From positions 1,503,001 through 1,567,000 of the forward strand of contig NC_133167.1 in assembly GCF_040802235.1 (NCBI RefSeq): 64,000 nt of DNA, written 5' to 3'. Below, piece by piece: positions 47,111 through 58,768 of the stretch (position 1 is its first letter; each line of letters opens with the position of its first letter). Source of the stretch: Manis javanica. Lineage: Eukaryota > Chordata > Mammalia > Pholidota > Manidae. The translations under genes were made by a program, and so were the position numbers. The notes below the pieces were generated by a model. The model was given only the letters and a program-made list of their open reading frames with translations. It was not told the DNA's origin and did no database searches.

Positions 47111-50100
47111 GGAGACACGCTGCCAGGACTGGCGGTGGGAGCTGCCCTGCCCTGTGGTGGGGGGAGCGGCTACCCCGCAGAAGGCCCTGCGCCCCCCCGG
47201 ACGGCCCCCCAGGTTGTCTTCCTGCAGGGTTTTAATCACCAGGCAAGACACAGAACGCAGCGTCCTCTCTGGCATCGTGGCCCCGACACTGCTGGGGAGG
47301 AGGGGGCAGCGGGGAAGCATCAGGGAGTATTCCTGGCCTCTGACACCTCACCCCTCTATCAAGTGACCCATGAAGAGCCGCCGTGTGGGCCTGACCCCCA
47401 CGCCAGGACCCAGCACCTGGCGCTGGAGCCCACGCCACCCACCGGTCGAGGGAAATCGCCTCAGTGTCCATAGGAAGGATTGGGAAGAAGTCCAAAAATG
47501 GAAACCCATCGCATCACCCAGACACTGCGTCACCCCAGGCACTGCATCTCCAGGCAGCTGTCATGGGCATCTACAGGAGGCAGAGGAGCCTGTGGGCCGG
47601 CTGACCCCCTCTTGACCCACCACGTGTCCACAGGGAGACCAACCTCGCCCGCCTGGCAGGAGGGGCCGGTGTGGGCCTCGCCCAGGGCGACAGCCGCCCA
47701 GGGACCACCCGCCGGTCACTCTCGGCTTTCCTGCTGCCGAGCCCCCGCTGGCCGGGCTTGGGCGAGGCGGCCCAGCCCAGTCTGCTGCCCTGCACGGCTG
47801 TATGGAGCCGCCAACTACTACCGGTCCTGTGCTGATTAGTAATGATGTGTTCAATAGAAATTTCAAGGTTCATTACGGAATGTGGATTAATTAAATTGAG
47901 AGGGAAGATAATGAAAAACATTCCCAGTGGCCACATCACAGGGCGGGCTGCAGTGAGAGGATGGGGTGGGGGGAAGTGTGGTCCCACCGGAACTCTCCAA
48001 GCTGGCTCGCTTGACAACGAGCAAATTCTTCCCGCGGCGTCCTCCAAAGGAAAGATGGCAGCGGGGTCCTGGGGCGCAGCGCAGCCCGGGCGGCAGACCG
48101 CCCCCCCCAGCTCTCCCCTGGAATGCGGGGAGTCGCAGCTGCTTCCCCACCAGACTTAGCGTCACATTCGAAGTCATGAGTTAATGTCCCCCTGGGAGCT
48201 TGGAGTTGATTCCTCTCTACACGTTCTGTACCAAGGGTCCTGGGAGGGTGAGGAAGGTGCCTGCGACTCATCAGGGGACACCTGTGCGGCCGGGCAGCAG
48301 CGGGCGAGGCCCAGCAGTGGCCAGGGGCTCCCAGAGTTCTGCGGTCGGGGAATCCTGGACATCCCCCCCGGAGTGTCCCCAGGGCACTGGCCGAGCCGCT
48401 CTGGGCGTCCTGACAGCCGGCAGGAGCACGTGCAGCTGACGGGTCTTAACAACCTGAACACCAACGCTTACCTCCCAGTCCCGGGTGATCTGGGCTGAGA
48501 GCGCATGTGGCTCGTGGCCCTGGGAGCCACGGGGCTGGTCCCACGTTTGCGGCTTCCTCCTCTCGTGCCTCTAGGGCCTCACCCCATCCAGTCCTCCCCG
48601 GAACCTGCCTGCAAGTGCCACTGTACCCACTCCATGGGGAAGCAGCGTGGGGCAGCTGCTGCTACACAGATCACAAACTGATCTCATAAACAAGACGCCA
48701 AGTAAAAGCAGCAGAGCTAAGAGAATCTGTGGTGTATGATGTCACCTATACAGTTAGCAAGTGTTAAAAGGCAAGATGGGGGTCATATCTGAGGAAGCAG
48801 GTGATCAAACGCTGATCTGAACGCCCCAGAGTCCGGCAGTCTCCCGTGACACTTCAATTAGACGTGCCTCTTTTAAAAATTACTGACTGCTGTGTGCATT
48901 AAGTTGTCCTGCACATGGCATATTATTTTACCCACTTACTGTGTATCCCTCCCAATTTACCCAAAACAAGAAAGTTTAACTTCTCATAAAATAAATGTGT
49001 TTTGATTACTAATGGGTAGAGCTGTTTTTAAAAATGTATCCGAATTAAGTATTTGGCCATGGCCCTGGAACCCGAGCCCAGGTGGGTCTTAAATCCAGGT
49101 CTATAATGGCACCGTGGGGTCTTTCGCCCCACCACTGGACCTGCTCTCCAAACACTGGGCTGGGGACACAGGTGGCAATGGCTGGGTTCTCGCTGTCCGC
49201 ACAGCCGTGTCAAGGGAGGCATTTCCTGTGGTTCACGAGTGCCTCGGGCAGCGATAGAGACCACAGACTCCTGACCACAGGAAGGGGAGGCCGAGGCCTG
49301 CAGCCCTTGACTCCCGGCCTATTGTGCTGACTGGGCCCCACACACCCAATTATCTCTGAATTTTTATCCAGCCTCCTGAATCAGCGGGATTTGCCAGGGG
49401 GCATAAAGGACGATGAAATCCTTGGCTTATGCAACGGTTATTCACACCAGCCAAGCCTCATTCATCAGAGATAAGCTTCTCATCCAATTTATATTCCATA
49501 ACTCAACCCTATTTAAGTAAGAGAAAATGACAGCTTGCTTCCGGGGGAAGACAACTGCTTTACAGCTGGACCTCAGACACCTCAAGCCGTTCTTTCCTTT
49601 TGTATCTGCACTGAATTTACTGAAGTTCTCCAGGAAGATAAATGGAAATGAGGAAAGATTAAGACAAACTCGGGGTTTGGCTCTCGGGATTTCGAAACCA
49701 GCAGGAAGCCTGCCCAGGGTCTGCCGGCCCACGAGAAGGTGAGGCTCAGGGCAACAGCCGTGCGGGGCGCCCGGCGGCGGGGGGCCCAACCCGGGCCACA
49801 AGCCCACTGTCTCTCAGTTGGGTGCTGGGTACCAAGCACAGGATGAGCAGCACCCAGAGCCAGCCAGCCAGCCAGAGACCAGGCAGAGGAGGGGACACCG
49901 GGGGAAGGCCAGTGGACGCCGAGGGAACACATCAGAGGGCAGAGCTCGGCGGAGCACCCTGGGCGGTCGAGAGCTGTTCCCGCAGTGTGGAGCCACCGCA
50001 TCGTGGTCTCTGTGTGCAGCGCAGCCCCGTCCAGGTGAGGCAGAGACCGAGGCCTGGTGGCCTCTCTGTTGGCTGGTTGAGCTCGTGCAGAGAATTCAAG

Positions 50101-50575
50101 GGCAGCAGGACCCCCCACTTTCTGCAACTTTCACTTAGTGCATTCAACACTTGGCCACCTTCAGGGATGCGGTCACTGGGGGGGACGTCCAGCCTATGCA
50201 GCCTGCTCCGAGGCGTGTCACAGTGAGGCACGGACCCTGGGCTCCAGGATCTCAGGACAGAAGCTGCGAGGGCAGACCACCGCCACACCCACCCTAGGAA
50301 ACCCTGAGAGAAGGTTAAAGCTAAATAAACACCGACGTAAAAATCACAACAAATCCTGACTGGGTGAAAGGTAAGAAATGAACCATCAACATCACAATAC
50401 TGTTGGCAATATAACTGGATTTAAAATAGTCTAAGGTTTTTGGGTTGTTCATGAGAAGGGGGGTGCCTAAGTCAGGTCTAGGTCCTGAGTTCAGTTCACA
50501 TGCTGATTTCCTAAGGGGAACCCGCAGAAGGGTGGCAGAGGGGGTAGCTGTGTGATTCAAGAACGTAGAGGACGG
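47111..50575. other. GC-rich unique sequence with two AT-rich islands
   Basis: No gene recognised. 47640-47825 is CpG-rich (about 17 CpG in 185 bp). AT-rich single-copy islands lie at 47826-47935 (TTAATTAAATTG) and 49335-49690, with no repeat signature. A short AGCC tetranucleotide run occurs at about 49855-49872. Frames up to 188 codons (plus 46800-47366) are compositional. Confidence 0.45.
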
Positions 50576-50579
50576 AACA

Positions 50580-51500
50580 CGGCACTAAATATGTACTCAA
50601 TTCAAAAAAGGCAGGAAAAGACCAAAGACATGCATATCAAAAGAGATCCCCGAGTAAGATGGTAAAGACAATTCAAAATGTATTGGCAATCACCAAAAAA
50701 TAAATAATAAATAAATGGACAAATATTCAACAAAATTTTAAGTCAAAGTTAAAAATCGGTCAGATAAAATTTTAATCCAGTTGTATGCTTTCTAAAAATA
50801 TAGAAAGTGCATGGAAATAAAAAGTTGTAAAAGAGATCTATCAGACGAATATTAGCTATATATAGAGAGAAATACAGATCTGAAGGCCAAAATATTCAGA
50901 GAATAGAATGGGTCACTGGTGAACAATGGTCAAAACCAGGAAGACATAAAATTTCTAAACAAAATGGCCCTACTATGACTTTAAAATATATAATACTGAC
51001 GAAGTCCAATTAAAAAATGATAAATCCACACAGAGCTGGTTGATTAACACAGTAGGACATTTTAGCACATCTCTCTCAGTATTGAAAAGTCAAACACAAG
51101 ACTAATAAAAAATGTGGAAAATCTGAATAATACAATAAGCTGTTCTCCTTGCACCCACCAATCAGGAAAGATGTATTCTTCTCATACGCAGCATTTATGA
51201 GAGCCAAAAGTTACTAGATCTGATGTAAAAAACTCTTAAAAATCAGTTCCCAACAGTCCACTTTCTCTGACAGTAATTAATACCTTATTTGATTATTAAT
51301 AGCTTAACTGGTTAGAAATTGATCCACAAATAATGTACTTTTGGAAGATTAAATTCACATTTCTGAGTAATTACCTCAGGAATCAAATTTTTTAAAATTA
51401 AAAAATGCTTAGAACTGAAATATTATGAAAAGGCTTCATACCAAAACTTCTGGATGCAGCTTAAGTTAACATTTTAGGAAAATTTATAACCCTAAAATTC
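50580..51500 (+). mobile_element. L1 LINE (HAL1/L1ME-type) ORF1/ORF2 junction fragment, sense
   Basis: Starts at the ORF1/ORF2 junction ('TACTCAATTCAAAAAAGGC', 'GAGTAAGATGGTAAAGAC'), runs through ORF2 5' sequence ('GACTAATAAAAAATGTGG' region) and ends near the end of the endonuclease domain ('TTACCTCAGGAATCAAATT'). Heavily diverged and without intact frames. The 5' part resembles the same region of the L1 at 6.9-7.1 kb. Confidence 0.75.
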
Positions 51501-54165
51501 TTATATTAAGAAGGGCTGAAATTTGGTGGACTAAAAATCTACACTTGAAGGTGAAAAAGTAGGCAACTCCCCATGGTCAAGGACAGGGCGGGGGCATCCC
51601 CGGCTTGCAAGGCTTCCTCACAGCCTTGTCCTGAGGCCCAGGCAGCTTGAAAACTGTGTCAACCGTGATCACTGCTCCTATATTTTAACATCTGATGTGG
51701 GCACCTTCCCTTCCTGCCTCAACTAAATGAGTCAAGGTTGGGAGCCATAGCTTATTTAACCGAATCTTCTGTGCCCATTTTTCCCATCTGTGCGGCTACC
51801 CGGAGAGGGTCCACATAAAGCACTGGGGGCACACCTGCCAGCCAGGTGCTCACACGCCTGACCTGCGGTACCACGTTCCCTCAGAACCACACACACAGGG
51901 GCTCAGGACATGTGTTCCTGAACCAGGGACCTTACACATGAGTGTTAAGGGACCCCTATTATGCAAAGAAATCTGTGGGACTTTGGAAAGAATCCCAGCC
52001 ACCCTCCAGAGCCCTATGGGTTCAATGTCAAGTCATCAAGGGGAGGCTACCTGTCAGTGGGCCGGGGGCCTGGGCTCCGCTCTGGCTGAAGGAGAGGTCT
52101 CCTCTCTGGGCCTTTCAGGAAATCCCCACAGTGCCACTTGGGGTCACACTTCAAGCCTGCAGGAGCAGGAAGAAGAGAGCCACCTGGTCTTGGGACGGGG
52201 ATTCCAGGGACAGCCATGGGCCGGGCAGCGTGTGGAATTGGCCTGGCTGAATAGACCGGCCTGCTCGCTGCAGGCTCTTGCCGGGAAATCCTTCCTGCAG
52301 CCGCTCTCGACCCTGAGCGCAAACCCCAGATGAGGAAATTGCAACCATTTGGGATAGTTCAAGTTTTTAATTACTCCAGGAAAAGTTAATTACAACTCAG
52401 TAACTGCTTACTCGACAGTTTTCTGTGAGCAAACAGGCGCTGAGCAGCCAGATGCGGAGCCGGGATCTTCCTGTGTGGGGCCCACGTGGAACTCAGGACA
52501 CCCAGGAGCCAGCCAGGCGCAGCCCCTGCTGCTGGGTGACCTGGCACAAGGGCCCCCTCGGTGCTGCGGTCGGTTTTCCTACCTACTGATCGACGTGAGC
52601 TGGCCGCCGTGATGCTGCGCCGCGGTGCCGCCCTGCTTCCCAACTGCACGGGGGTCCCGCTGGCCAGGAGCACACCACTCCTCTGCTAGGGGTGGCCGGC
52701 TGCACGCAAATTCTGCATCCTATGACCAGTGCAGCCCGGGCAAGCCGCTTGGCCTGTGGCCCAGCAGCCCTGTCCTGGGCCTTCCAGCACCCACTCTTGC
52801 TTGTCCTCACCTATTGTCTCACCTGCTGCTGTGTCCCACTCTTAATAAGAATACATCATTCCAAACAAAAGGGGCTGCGCCAGCTCAGCCGGGGTCAGAG
52901 GGACACAGCGAGGTGTGGGCAGGCCATTTCCCTTGCCCCTGCAGGCCTGTCCTGACGTCCTCATGTCCCAACGCAGCCTGCAGGGCTAACAGGCCAGAAG
53001 CTGTGGCTTGCGAGGAGAGGTCCTGCTTGATCTTGGCCAGAGCCCGGGGTTAGGGGCCCAGGAGGGTCACTCCAGGCAGGGAAGGAGGGCATTTGGTGGA
53101 AAGAGACCAGGGCAGGGGAGCCGGCTGGGTGCCAGACTGCCGTCACTCGGTCAGCCTGTCCTTCAGGGTGCACGCGTGTATGTTTTCCACATTCCGGGCT
53201 GGTTTCCCAAGAGAAACTGGTCTGCCCCTGTTCTCAGAGGAGGCACTGGCCCTGAGGGTCCCTCGGACGTCCGGGACCCTACCTCCTGAGCTGTCGGCCA
53301 GACATGGATGCAGACACAAGCTGCCTGAACCCAGTGCCACCAAAATCAGCACTGGGTGGAGGGACTGTGACTGGAGCCCACAGGGCCAGCTGCCCTAGCT
53401 GGGGGCCGAGGTGTGGCTGCAGCTGACCGGCAGGGCCCGTTGAGGGGTGCAGTGCACTGAGATGAGGGGTCTGCCCTGCTCTGATACTTTTGGGGGTCCC
53501 CGGCCCAGCAGGCTCAGGGCTTTGCTCAGGGTCATGACACGCTGGCCAGGGACGTCAGCTGCCCAGGGCTTGGCCGGGACATCTGACCAGTGGTGGACAG
53601 GGTGGCTCCGAGCGCCGGCTGCCTGGCTGAGCTGATGGTGGCCGTCAGCACCTTAGAGGGACTGGTTCCCTGAAGACACATTTCCTCTGGGGATAGCAGG
53701 CAAATAAGAGGGATGGGGGCACTGATGCTGGGTCGCCTATCTGGCACGTCTGTTGTTCTCACGTGACGTTGGTGTGTGGCAATCACTGCTGCGCGGCACC
53801 CACCCCAGATGCTTGACCAGGGGCTGGAGGACCCCCACCCAGAACAACTCCATCACAGAGCTGCCGTGAGGGGGTGCTGCATCCGCTGGTGGGTGCAGGG
53901 CTGGGCCCGGCTCTCTCCATGGAAGGCTGGGCTTCCTCACAACATGGCAGGTGGCTTCCGGAGTGACAGCCCCAAGAAACAAAATGGGAAGTTGCTGTTT
54001 TCCACAACCTGGGCCCAGAACAATCGTAGCATTCACTCTAGGTTATTGGCTGAGCAGCCACAGGGTTAAGATTCAAGGGGAGGGAACCTAGACTCCGCCT
54101 CCCCGTGTAGAAGTGCTGGAGAATTTAGAGAACATATTTCAAAACCATAACGTCAAAAAACACAA
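51501..54165. other. Unique, mixed to GC-rich sequence
   Basis: No recognised gene or repeat. Frames up to 142 codons (plus 52625-53053) overlap in both strands. Confidence 0.45.
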
Positions 54166-54169
54166 CTTT

Positions 54170-54240
54170 GATTGTGACTCTGAGCAAATCAGGTCACCTG
54201 TCTGTGCCACACTTTGCAATCATTTCAAGAACCATCAAAT
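54170..54240 (-). repeat. MIR SINE fragment (antisense)
   Basis: Antisense MIR order 'GTGACTCTGAGCAAATCAGG', 'ACCTGTCTGTGCCACAC', the block after the MIR core. Confidence 0.45.
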
Positions 54241-54249
54241 TAATGAGCT

Positions 54250-54365
54250 AACACCTCGTGTTTACTGGGTGCCTGCTGGGGTCATGACACCCCGAGAGGG
54301 GCAATCACATTTTGCACTTGGGAAAGCTGAGGCGAAGACACGGAGTGACTTGCTGAGGTCTCAAA
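54250..54365 (+). repeat. MIR SINE fragment (sense)
   Basis: Sense MIR order: 'GTTTACTGGGTGCCTGCTG', then a TTTGCACTTGGGAAAGCTGAGGC and GAAGACACGGAGTGACTTGCTGAGGTC block, the conserved core. It lies immediately beside an antisense MIR piece. Confidence 0.55.
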
Positions 54366-56010
54366 ATTGTCTGTAGTGTGCAGAAGCAACCACCAGTCCT
54401 TCTGCACCCCAGATTCTGCAAGCAACTATATACACACACAGAGACTAGTCACAGAGCAGTAGGTCACTCAAGAAGTGCTAGGAGACCGAGGTGTACCATG
54501 TGGCCTGTGACCTGCAGTGGCCCAAGGAAGCCGAGAAAGATACAGAGGCTTGGCCACACCACACCGATGGGGGCGACTGGGTCAGGTGTCAGGGGGCACA
54601 AGGGAGCTCCCCAGGTGGGACAGAGGAAGGTGCTCCAGGCAGGGGTGCAGCAGGTGGGAAAGCACTGGGGCATGTTGCCGGGACATCGCACCGAGCTTCC
54701 AAATTCTGTTGCACACACACTGAGTTCCTTCTGACCCTGAGATGAAGGAGCAGAGCAAAGGACGCTTCTTACCACTGTAGGCGAAAGTCTGCTCAGCTTG
54801 ATCTCACGGCTCCTGATTTCCGTCTCATGCCAGACCACCTCTCCTGGTGTCTCCCCCAAGCCTGCCAAGAGGGAGGGACAGGAGCCTTAGCTCTCCACAC
54901 AGAAGCACACACTACTCCCTTCCCAGAAGGGGACACGGCCTGGTGCCTGGGAGGAGTGGCCCATATCAGAGTGGGCTCTTGCTCGCAGAAAGGGCCCTCC
55001 AGGACACAATGGCCTCCTGAGCCCCTGCCTAGCATGTCTCCAGTGAGCACGAGGACACTCCGCTTCCCTGTTTGGGGCCAGTTTCCTCATCTGTGAAATG
55101 AGATGGTCCCAAACTGTGTCCCAGACAAACTTCAGAGGCCAAGGGAGGGAGCAGGAGCTGGGGCGGGTGGCCCAGGAGCCCCTCTGAGGTTCAGCCAGCC
55201 CTACTTCTCCTTGATCTGCTTACATAGCCAGGCTCTGCAAGCACACCCCCAGTACATTGATGTGCACACGCACACACTCACATGCACACACATAGGCACA
55301 CAGATGACACTACACCATTACAGGCAGGTGCACACACACACACAAGAATACAAAAGGTTCTTGTAGTAAGAAAAAGAAAACTGTTGGTAACAGGCTTTGA
55401 TGAGCTGCACCTCTCTGACCCCTGCTCCCTTGTCTTGCGAGGCCATCTTTCAGTCAGCAAGTCATAGCACTACACAGGATACAAAGGACAGCAGAGTGAT
55501 GAGGGAAGGTCAGGAAGGGATGCACGATTCCGGGAGCACGCCTCCCCTGAGGGCCGCTGACGGAGGAGCTGTGGGGGGGACAGGAGTCGGGTTTTCATGG
55601 TGTGAGAGGAGCATTAACCCAATCTGCAGCCTCTGCACACTTGGCGGAGGTCCAGGGACATCGCCGTGCTCGGTCACCCACTCACCCATGTCAGAGCCTC
55701 GGGCTGGTGATAGAGGAAATGTGGAAAGCTAGCATCTGGCAAAGGAGCCAGGCTGGCTCCTGCCTCCCGACTGTGCGGGCACCCAGCAGTTGCCTAGCAA
55801 CCAAAGATGTTTCCTGCCAAAGACAGAGAGATGGGATCTGATCGGATGGGGGCATTTATTTTTTCTGGGTAATCAACCAGCTTAAGAGTCACTGGTATTG
55901 CCAGAGACAGCCTTGATCCCTGGACACAGCGCGTTGCTTGGCGATGGGCCCAGGGAGCTCTCGGTCTCCTTGCAGGCTGGCACAAGGTGCAGGGGACAGA
56001 GAAGGGACTT
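54366..56010. other. Unique sequence with a (CA)n tract and a MIR scrap
   Basis: No gene recognised. At about 55070-55115 antisense MIR words (CAGTTTCCTCATCTGTGAAATG) form a short scrap. 54570-54690 resembles L2 internal sequence but weakly. Confidence 0.45.
55255..55345. repeat. Interrupted (CA)n microsatellite
   Basis: A run of CACACGCACACACTCACATG-type units followed, after a 20-bp gap, by (CA)7. It is imperfect, so low variability would be expected except in the second part. Confidence 0.7.
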
Positions 56011-56014
56011 AAGC

Positions 56015-56155
56015 CAGCACTGAGCGCTTGGGGAACTCACTCAACCTCCTCTGAAAATGAGCAGATCAATAAGACTTGCCTCCCTCCTACCCACCTCCCA
56101 GGCGGCGAGGAGTATCAAATGAGGTGACTCTGGGCCCCAGAGCACTGTAGGAGGG
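56015..56155 (-). repeat. MIR SINE fragment (antisense)
   Basis: Antisense MIR block: 'GGGGAACTCACTCAACCTCC', the GAAAATGAGCAGATCAATAA section, then GTATCAAATGAGGTGACTCTG. Diverged, with approximate ends. Confidence 0.45.
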
Positions 56156-56574
56156 AGGGCCATGCCCGCAGCCCCTGGCTCTGCCGTCATAAGCATCTTG
56201 TCTCAGAGTCCTCCCTCCCCCCTCCCCGTGCTTGCTCAGCGGGAGATGCAGGACCAAGATTCTTACATGAGTCACACTCTGCATTTTCTCTGCAACTTGT
56301 TTTGTTCCACTAGCAACACATTTTGTTGCTCCAAGCTAATATACGCATATAGTTTTATTTTTACAGCTTTGTAGTATTTCATGCTGTAGACACACCTAAA
56401 TGTGTTTTTAATCTTAGTAATTCGAATACATGCTTGAGTGTTTCTGTTCCACCAATAGCGCACTTTTCAGACAGTCACGCACAACCTTTCTGCAGCCTGG
56501 GAAATTTTCTTCTCTTATATCTTGGACTTTTGTTTCTCCTGTTCTCATGATGCGAACATCTGACAGCACTGCTT
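56156..56574. other. Unique sequence, partly AT-rich
   Basis: 56280-56500 is T/A-rich with no named repeat. No gene seen. Confidence 0.35.
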
Positions 56575-56745
56575 TCTATCTGCCAGGAACTGTTCTAAGC
56601 TCCTTTCATGTGTCTGCTGTTTACTCCTCACAACAAGCCTAAAGGGCAGCTGCTATTATCCCTTCATGGATGACATCTTGGAGGCACAGAGAGGTCAAGT
56701 ACTTGCTGAGGTCACACAGCTAGCAAATGATGTCATCAGAAGCCA
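56575..56745 (+). repeat. MIR SINE (sense), nearly full core
   Basis: The best-preserved MIR in the window: 'GTTCTAAGCTCCTTTCATG', 'TTACTCCTCACAACAAGCC', 'ATTATCCCTTCATGGATGAC', 'GAGGCACAGAGAGGTCAAG', 'GAGGTCACACAGCTAGCAAA'. All diagnostic blocks occur in order. Confidence 0.78.
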
Positions 56746-57125
56746 GTAACCCATCCTCTCAGCCAGGTGGCTCCACGCTGGCGCCTCTCTCTTTGCCCCA
56801 CAGGTGGCACCTTGTCCTCCTGCATTTCAATATTCGCTCACATTTCCCCATGAATCCTCCACAGCGGGCTCTCCACACTCGGTGCTCCTTTGTACCGCCT
56901 GTGCTGCTCTCGTTCCTCGCTTGTGTTTGTCTCCAAGTCCAGTTTGCGTCCCCAGCAGGGCTCCACCTGCGAGCTCCTCGGCTCTGCAGAGGCGGCCTCT
57001 TCGCCCTGTGTCTGCGGACACACCCTGCTGGATGGGACCCACGTTCAAAACCACGGTGCCCTGTCCTGCCTTGCTCCAGGCTTCTCCCATCTGCCCCTTC
57101 ACCCCCTATATGGGCCCTTCCTGTA
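56746..57125. other. Unique GC-rich sequence
   Basis: No repeat or gene recognised. Overlapping frames of 144 and 182 codons are opposed by minus frames and continue into the LTR below. Confidence 0.4.
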
Positions 57126-57129
57126 TCGT

Positions 57130-57490
57130 TTCCTGGGTCTGCTGTAACACATCACCACTGACTGGGTGCCTCGACACACAGCGATGTATCCTCTTACTGT
57201 TCGAGGCCAGAAGTCCAAAACTCATGCTCCCTCTGGGGGCTAGGGAGGCCCTTCCTGCCTCCCCCGGCTTCTGGGGGCTTCTTGTGTCTGTGGCTTGTGG
57301 CCACATCCCTCCAGTCGCCACCCCTCGGTGTCCTTGTCTCTCCTCCTTCTAAGTCACTAGTCATTGGATTACGACCCGCCTAAACCGAAGATGATTTCAC
57401 CCAGGATCCTTAGCTGATCACCTCTGTGAAGGGGGCATTTACAAGGAAGGTCGTGCCCTGAGGCTCCTGGACATGAGTTTGGGGGGCATG
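57130..57490 (-). mobile_element. Solo LTR, MaLR (MLT1/MST)-like, antisense
   Basis: Complement of the familiar LTR: 'TTTCCTGGGTCTGCTGTAAC', 'CATCACCACTGACTGGGTGC', 'CGAGGCCAGAAGTCC', 'TGCTCCCTCTGGGGGC', 'GGCTTCTGGGGGCTTCTTG', 'AGTCATTGGATTACGACCC', 'GATCCTTAGCTGATCACC'. It is in opposite orientation to the LTRs at 33.7 and 46.8 kb. The subfamily is from memory only. Confidence 0.65.
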
Positions 57491-58338
57491 CCCTACCCTC
57501 TCCAGCAACTCCCCAGCTGTCCCGGGAAGTGCCCCTGGGCTGGAGCTGGGCAGTTGGGTGGCGGGGGGAGGGAGGAGGGCTCAGGGCTGGGCTCAGCCCA
57601 CTGCAGGCAACAGGCTGGCAGGCAGCTGCTAGGAGGCAGGTCCCGGGGACGGGAAGGAAGGGCTCCCCAGCCATGTCCAGGGCTCTCCCCTTCCACCTGG
57701 CAGCACTGCCCTCCTTTCTCCTCCCTCCTCCACAAGGTGAATCTGCCTTCCCACCACCCAGGGGCCCGTGGGGACCCAGGCAAGGCCACCCTGAGCCACA
57801 TCGGCGTCACTGTAAACAGGACTTGGGGCAAGTTTTAATCAGCCCCCGTGCTCCTCACCGCAGGATGGCTGGCCAGTCCCTGGGTCACGTGTGGGACACA
57901 TGGGACGTCCTCAACATGCAGGGACGGAGGCCAACGGAGCCTGTGCTGAGCCCTGTTAATCAGCCTCCATGGGAGGGAGCAGCGACCAGCACTTGCTGCC
58001 TACAGATCTGTGCTGTGAACTGCCTAGAACCCCCAGCTGCCGTCCAGTCTGATGGGAGGAGGGAGAAACACATCCAACAAGGCCAGGCCACCTCCCCAAG
58101 GCCCACAGGCAGCACCGGGGAGCAGAGACAAACCCATGCCCCCAGCATGCACTCCCGGCTGCCCACTGCGGCCCACGGCACGGTGGTGGCAGCCAACGGC
58201 CTTCTCAGGGAGGTCAGCCCGCAGAGGAGCCGCCCCTCCGGGGGAGGCCATGCTCACCCCTCTGGGCGCAGCCAGCTCAGCCCCTAGTCCCCCCTGAATG
58301 TGCTCCCCTGAGGAGCAGCTGCCCTGGAGAGGCAGCGC
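57491..58338. other. GC-rich unique sequence left of the retroviral element
   Basis: A 252-codon plus frame (57529-58287) faces minus frames over the same bases. No domain recognised. No repeat named. Confidence 0.45.
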
Positions 58339-58768
58339 TGCCCTGCCAGGGGGTCTCAGCCCGGGTGAGTTCACTATGGAGTCCGTGTGACCAAGGAAAT
58401 GATGGTAGAACGTTCTTGGGGTGAAAGGGTTATACCCAGCTTTATTCCCACGGTGGCAGGTCAGTCACTAGAATCCTGTCCACTCAGAGCGAGTCTGCAG
58501 GCAGCAAGCCAGTCTCTGCATCTCTGCCACGACTACCACAGGGCCGTCCTCTGGGCCTCACCTGCCCCATGGCACCATGTCCTTGGTGCTGCCACCACTC
58601 CAGCCTCTGCTCTCCTATAGCCTTGCAGCCGTGCCACTGTGTTGCCCAGACCACTGGGTGGAGCTCTTTATAGAGTCAATAACAGTGTATTGCCCTCAGG
58701 TGTGCAGTGAGCAAGCCGACCAGGGCCAGGTGAGAATTCCGGCCACAGGAAACTTCACTTTATCCACA
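58339..58768 (-). repeat. 3' LTR of the element
   Basis: Paired with the right LTR over most of its length, but with about 45 bp of extra sequence around 58540-58585. Minus-strand TATA-like 'CTCTATAAAG' at 58666-58675. Poly(A) signal AATAAA at 58441-58446 (minus). About 220 bp separate TATA and poly(A), a normal U3-R spacing. Palindrome AGAACGTTCT at 58407-58416. Confidence 0.8.
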
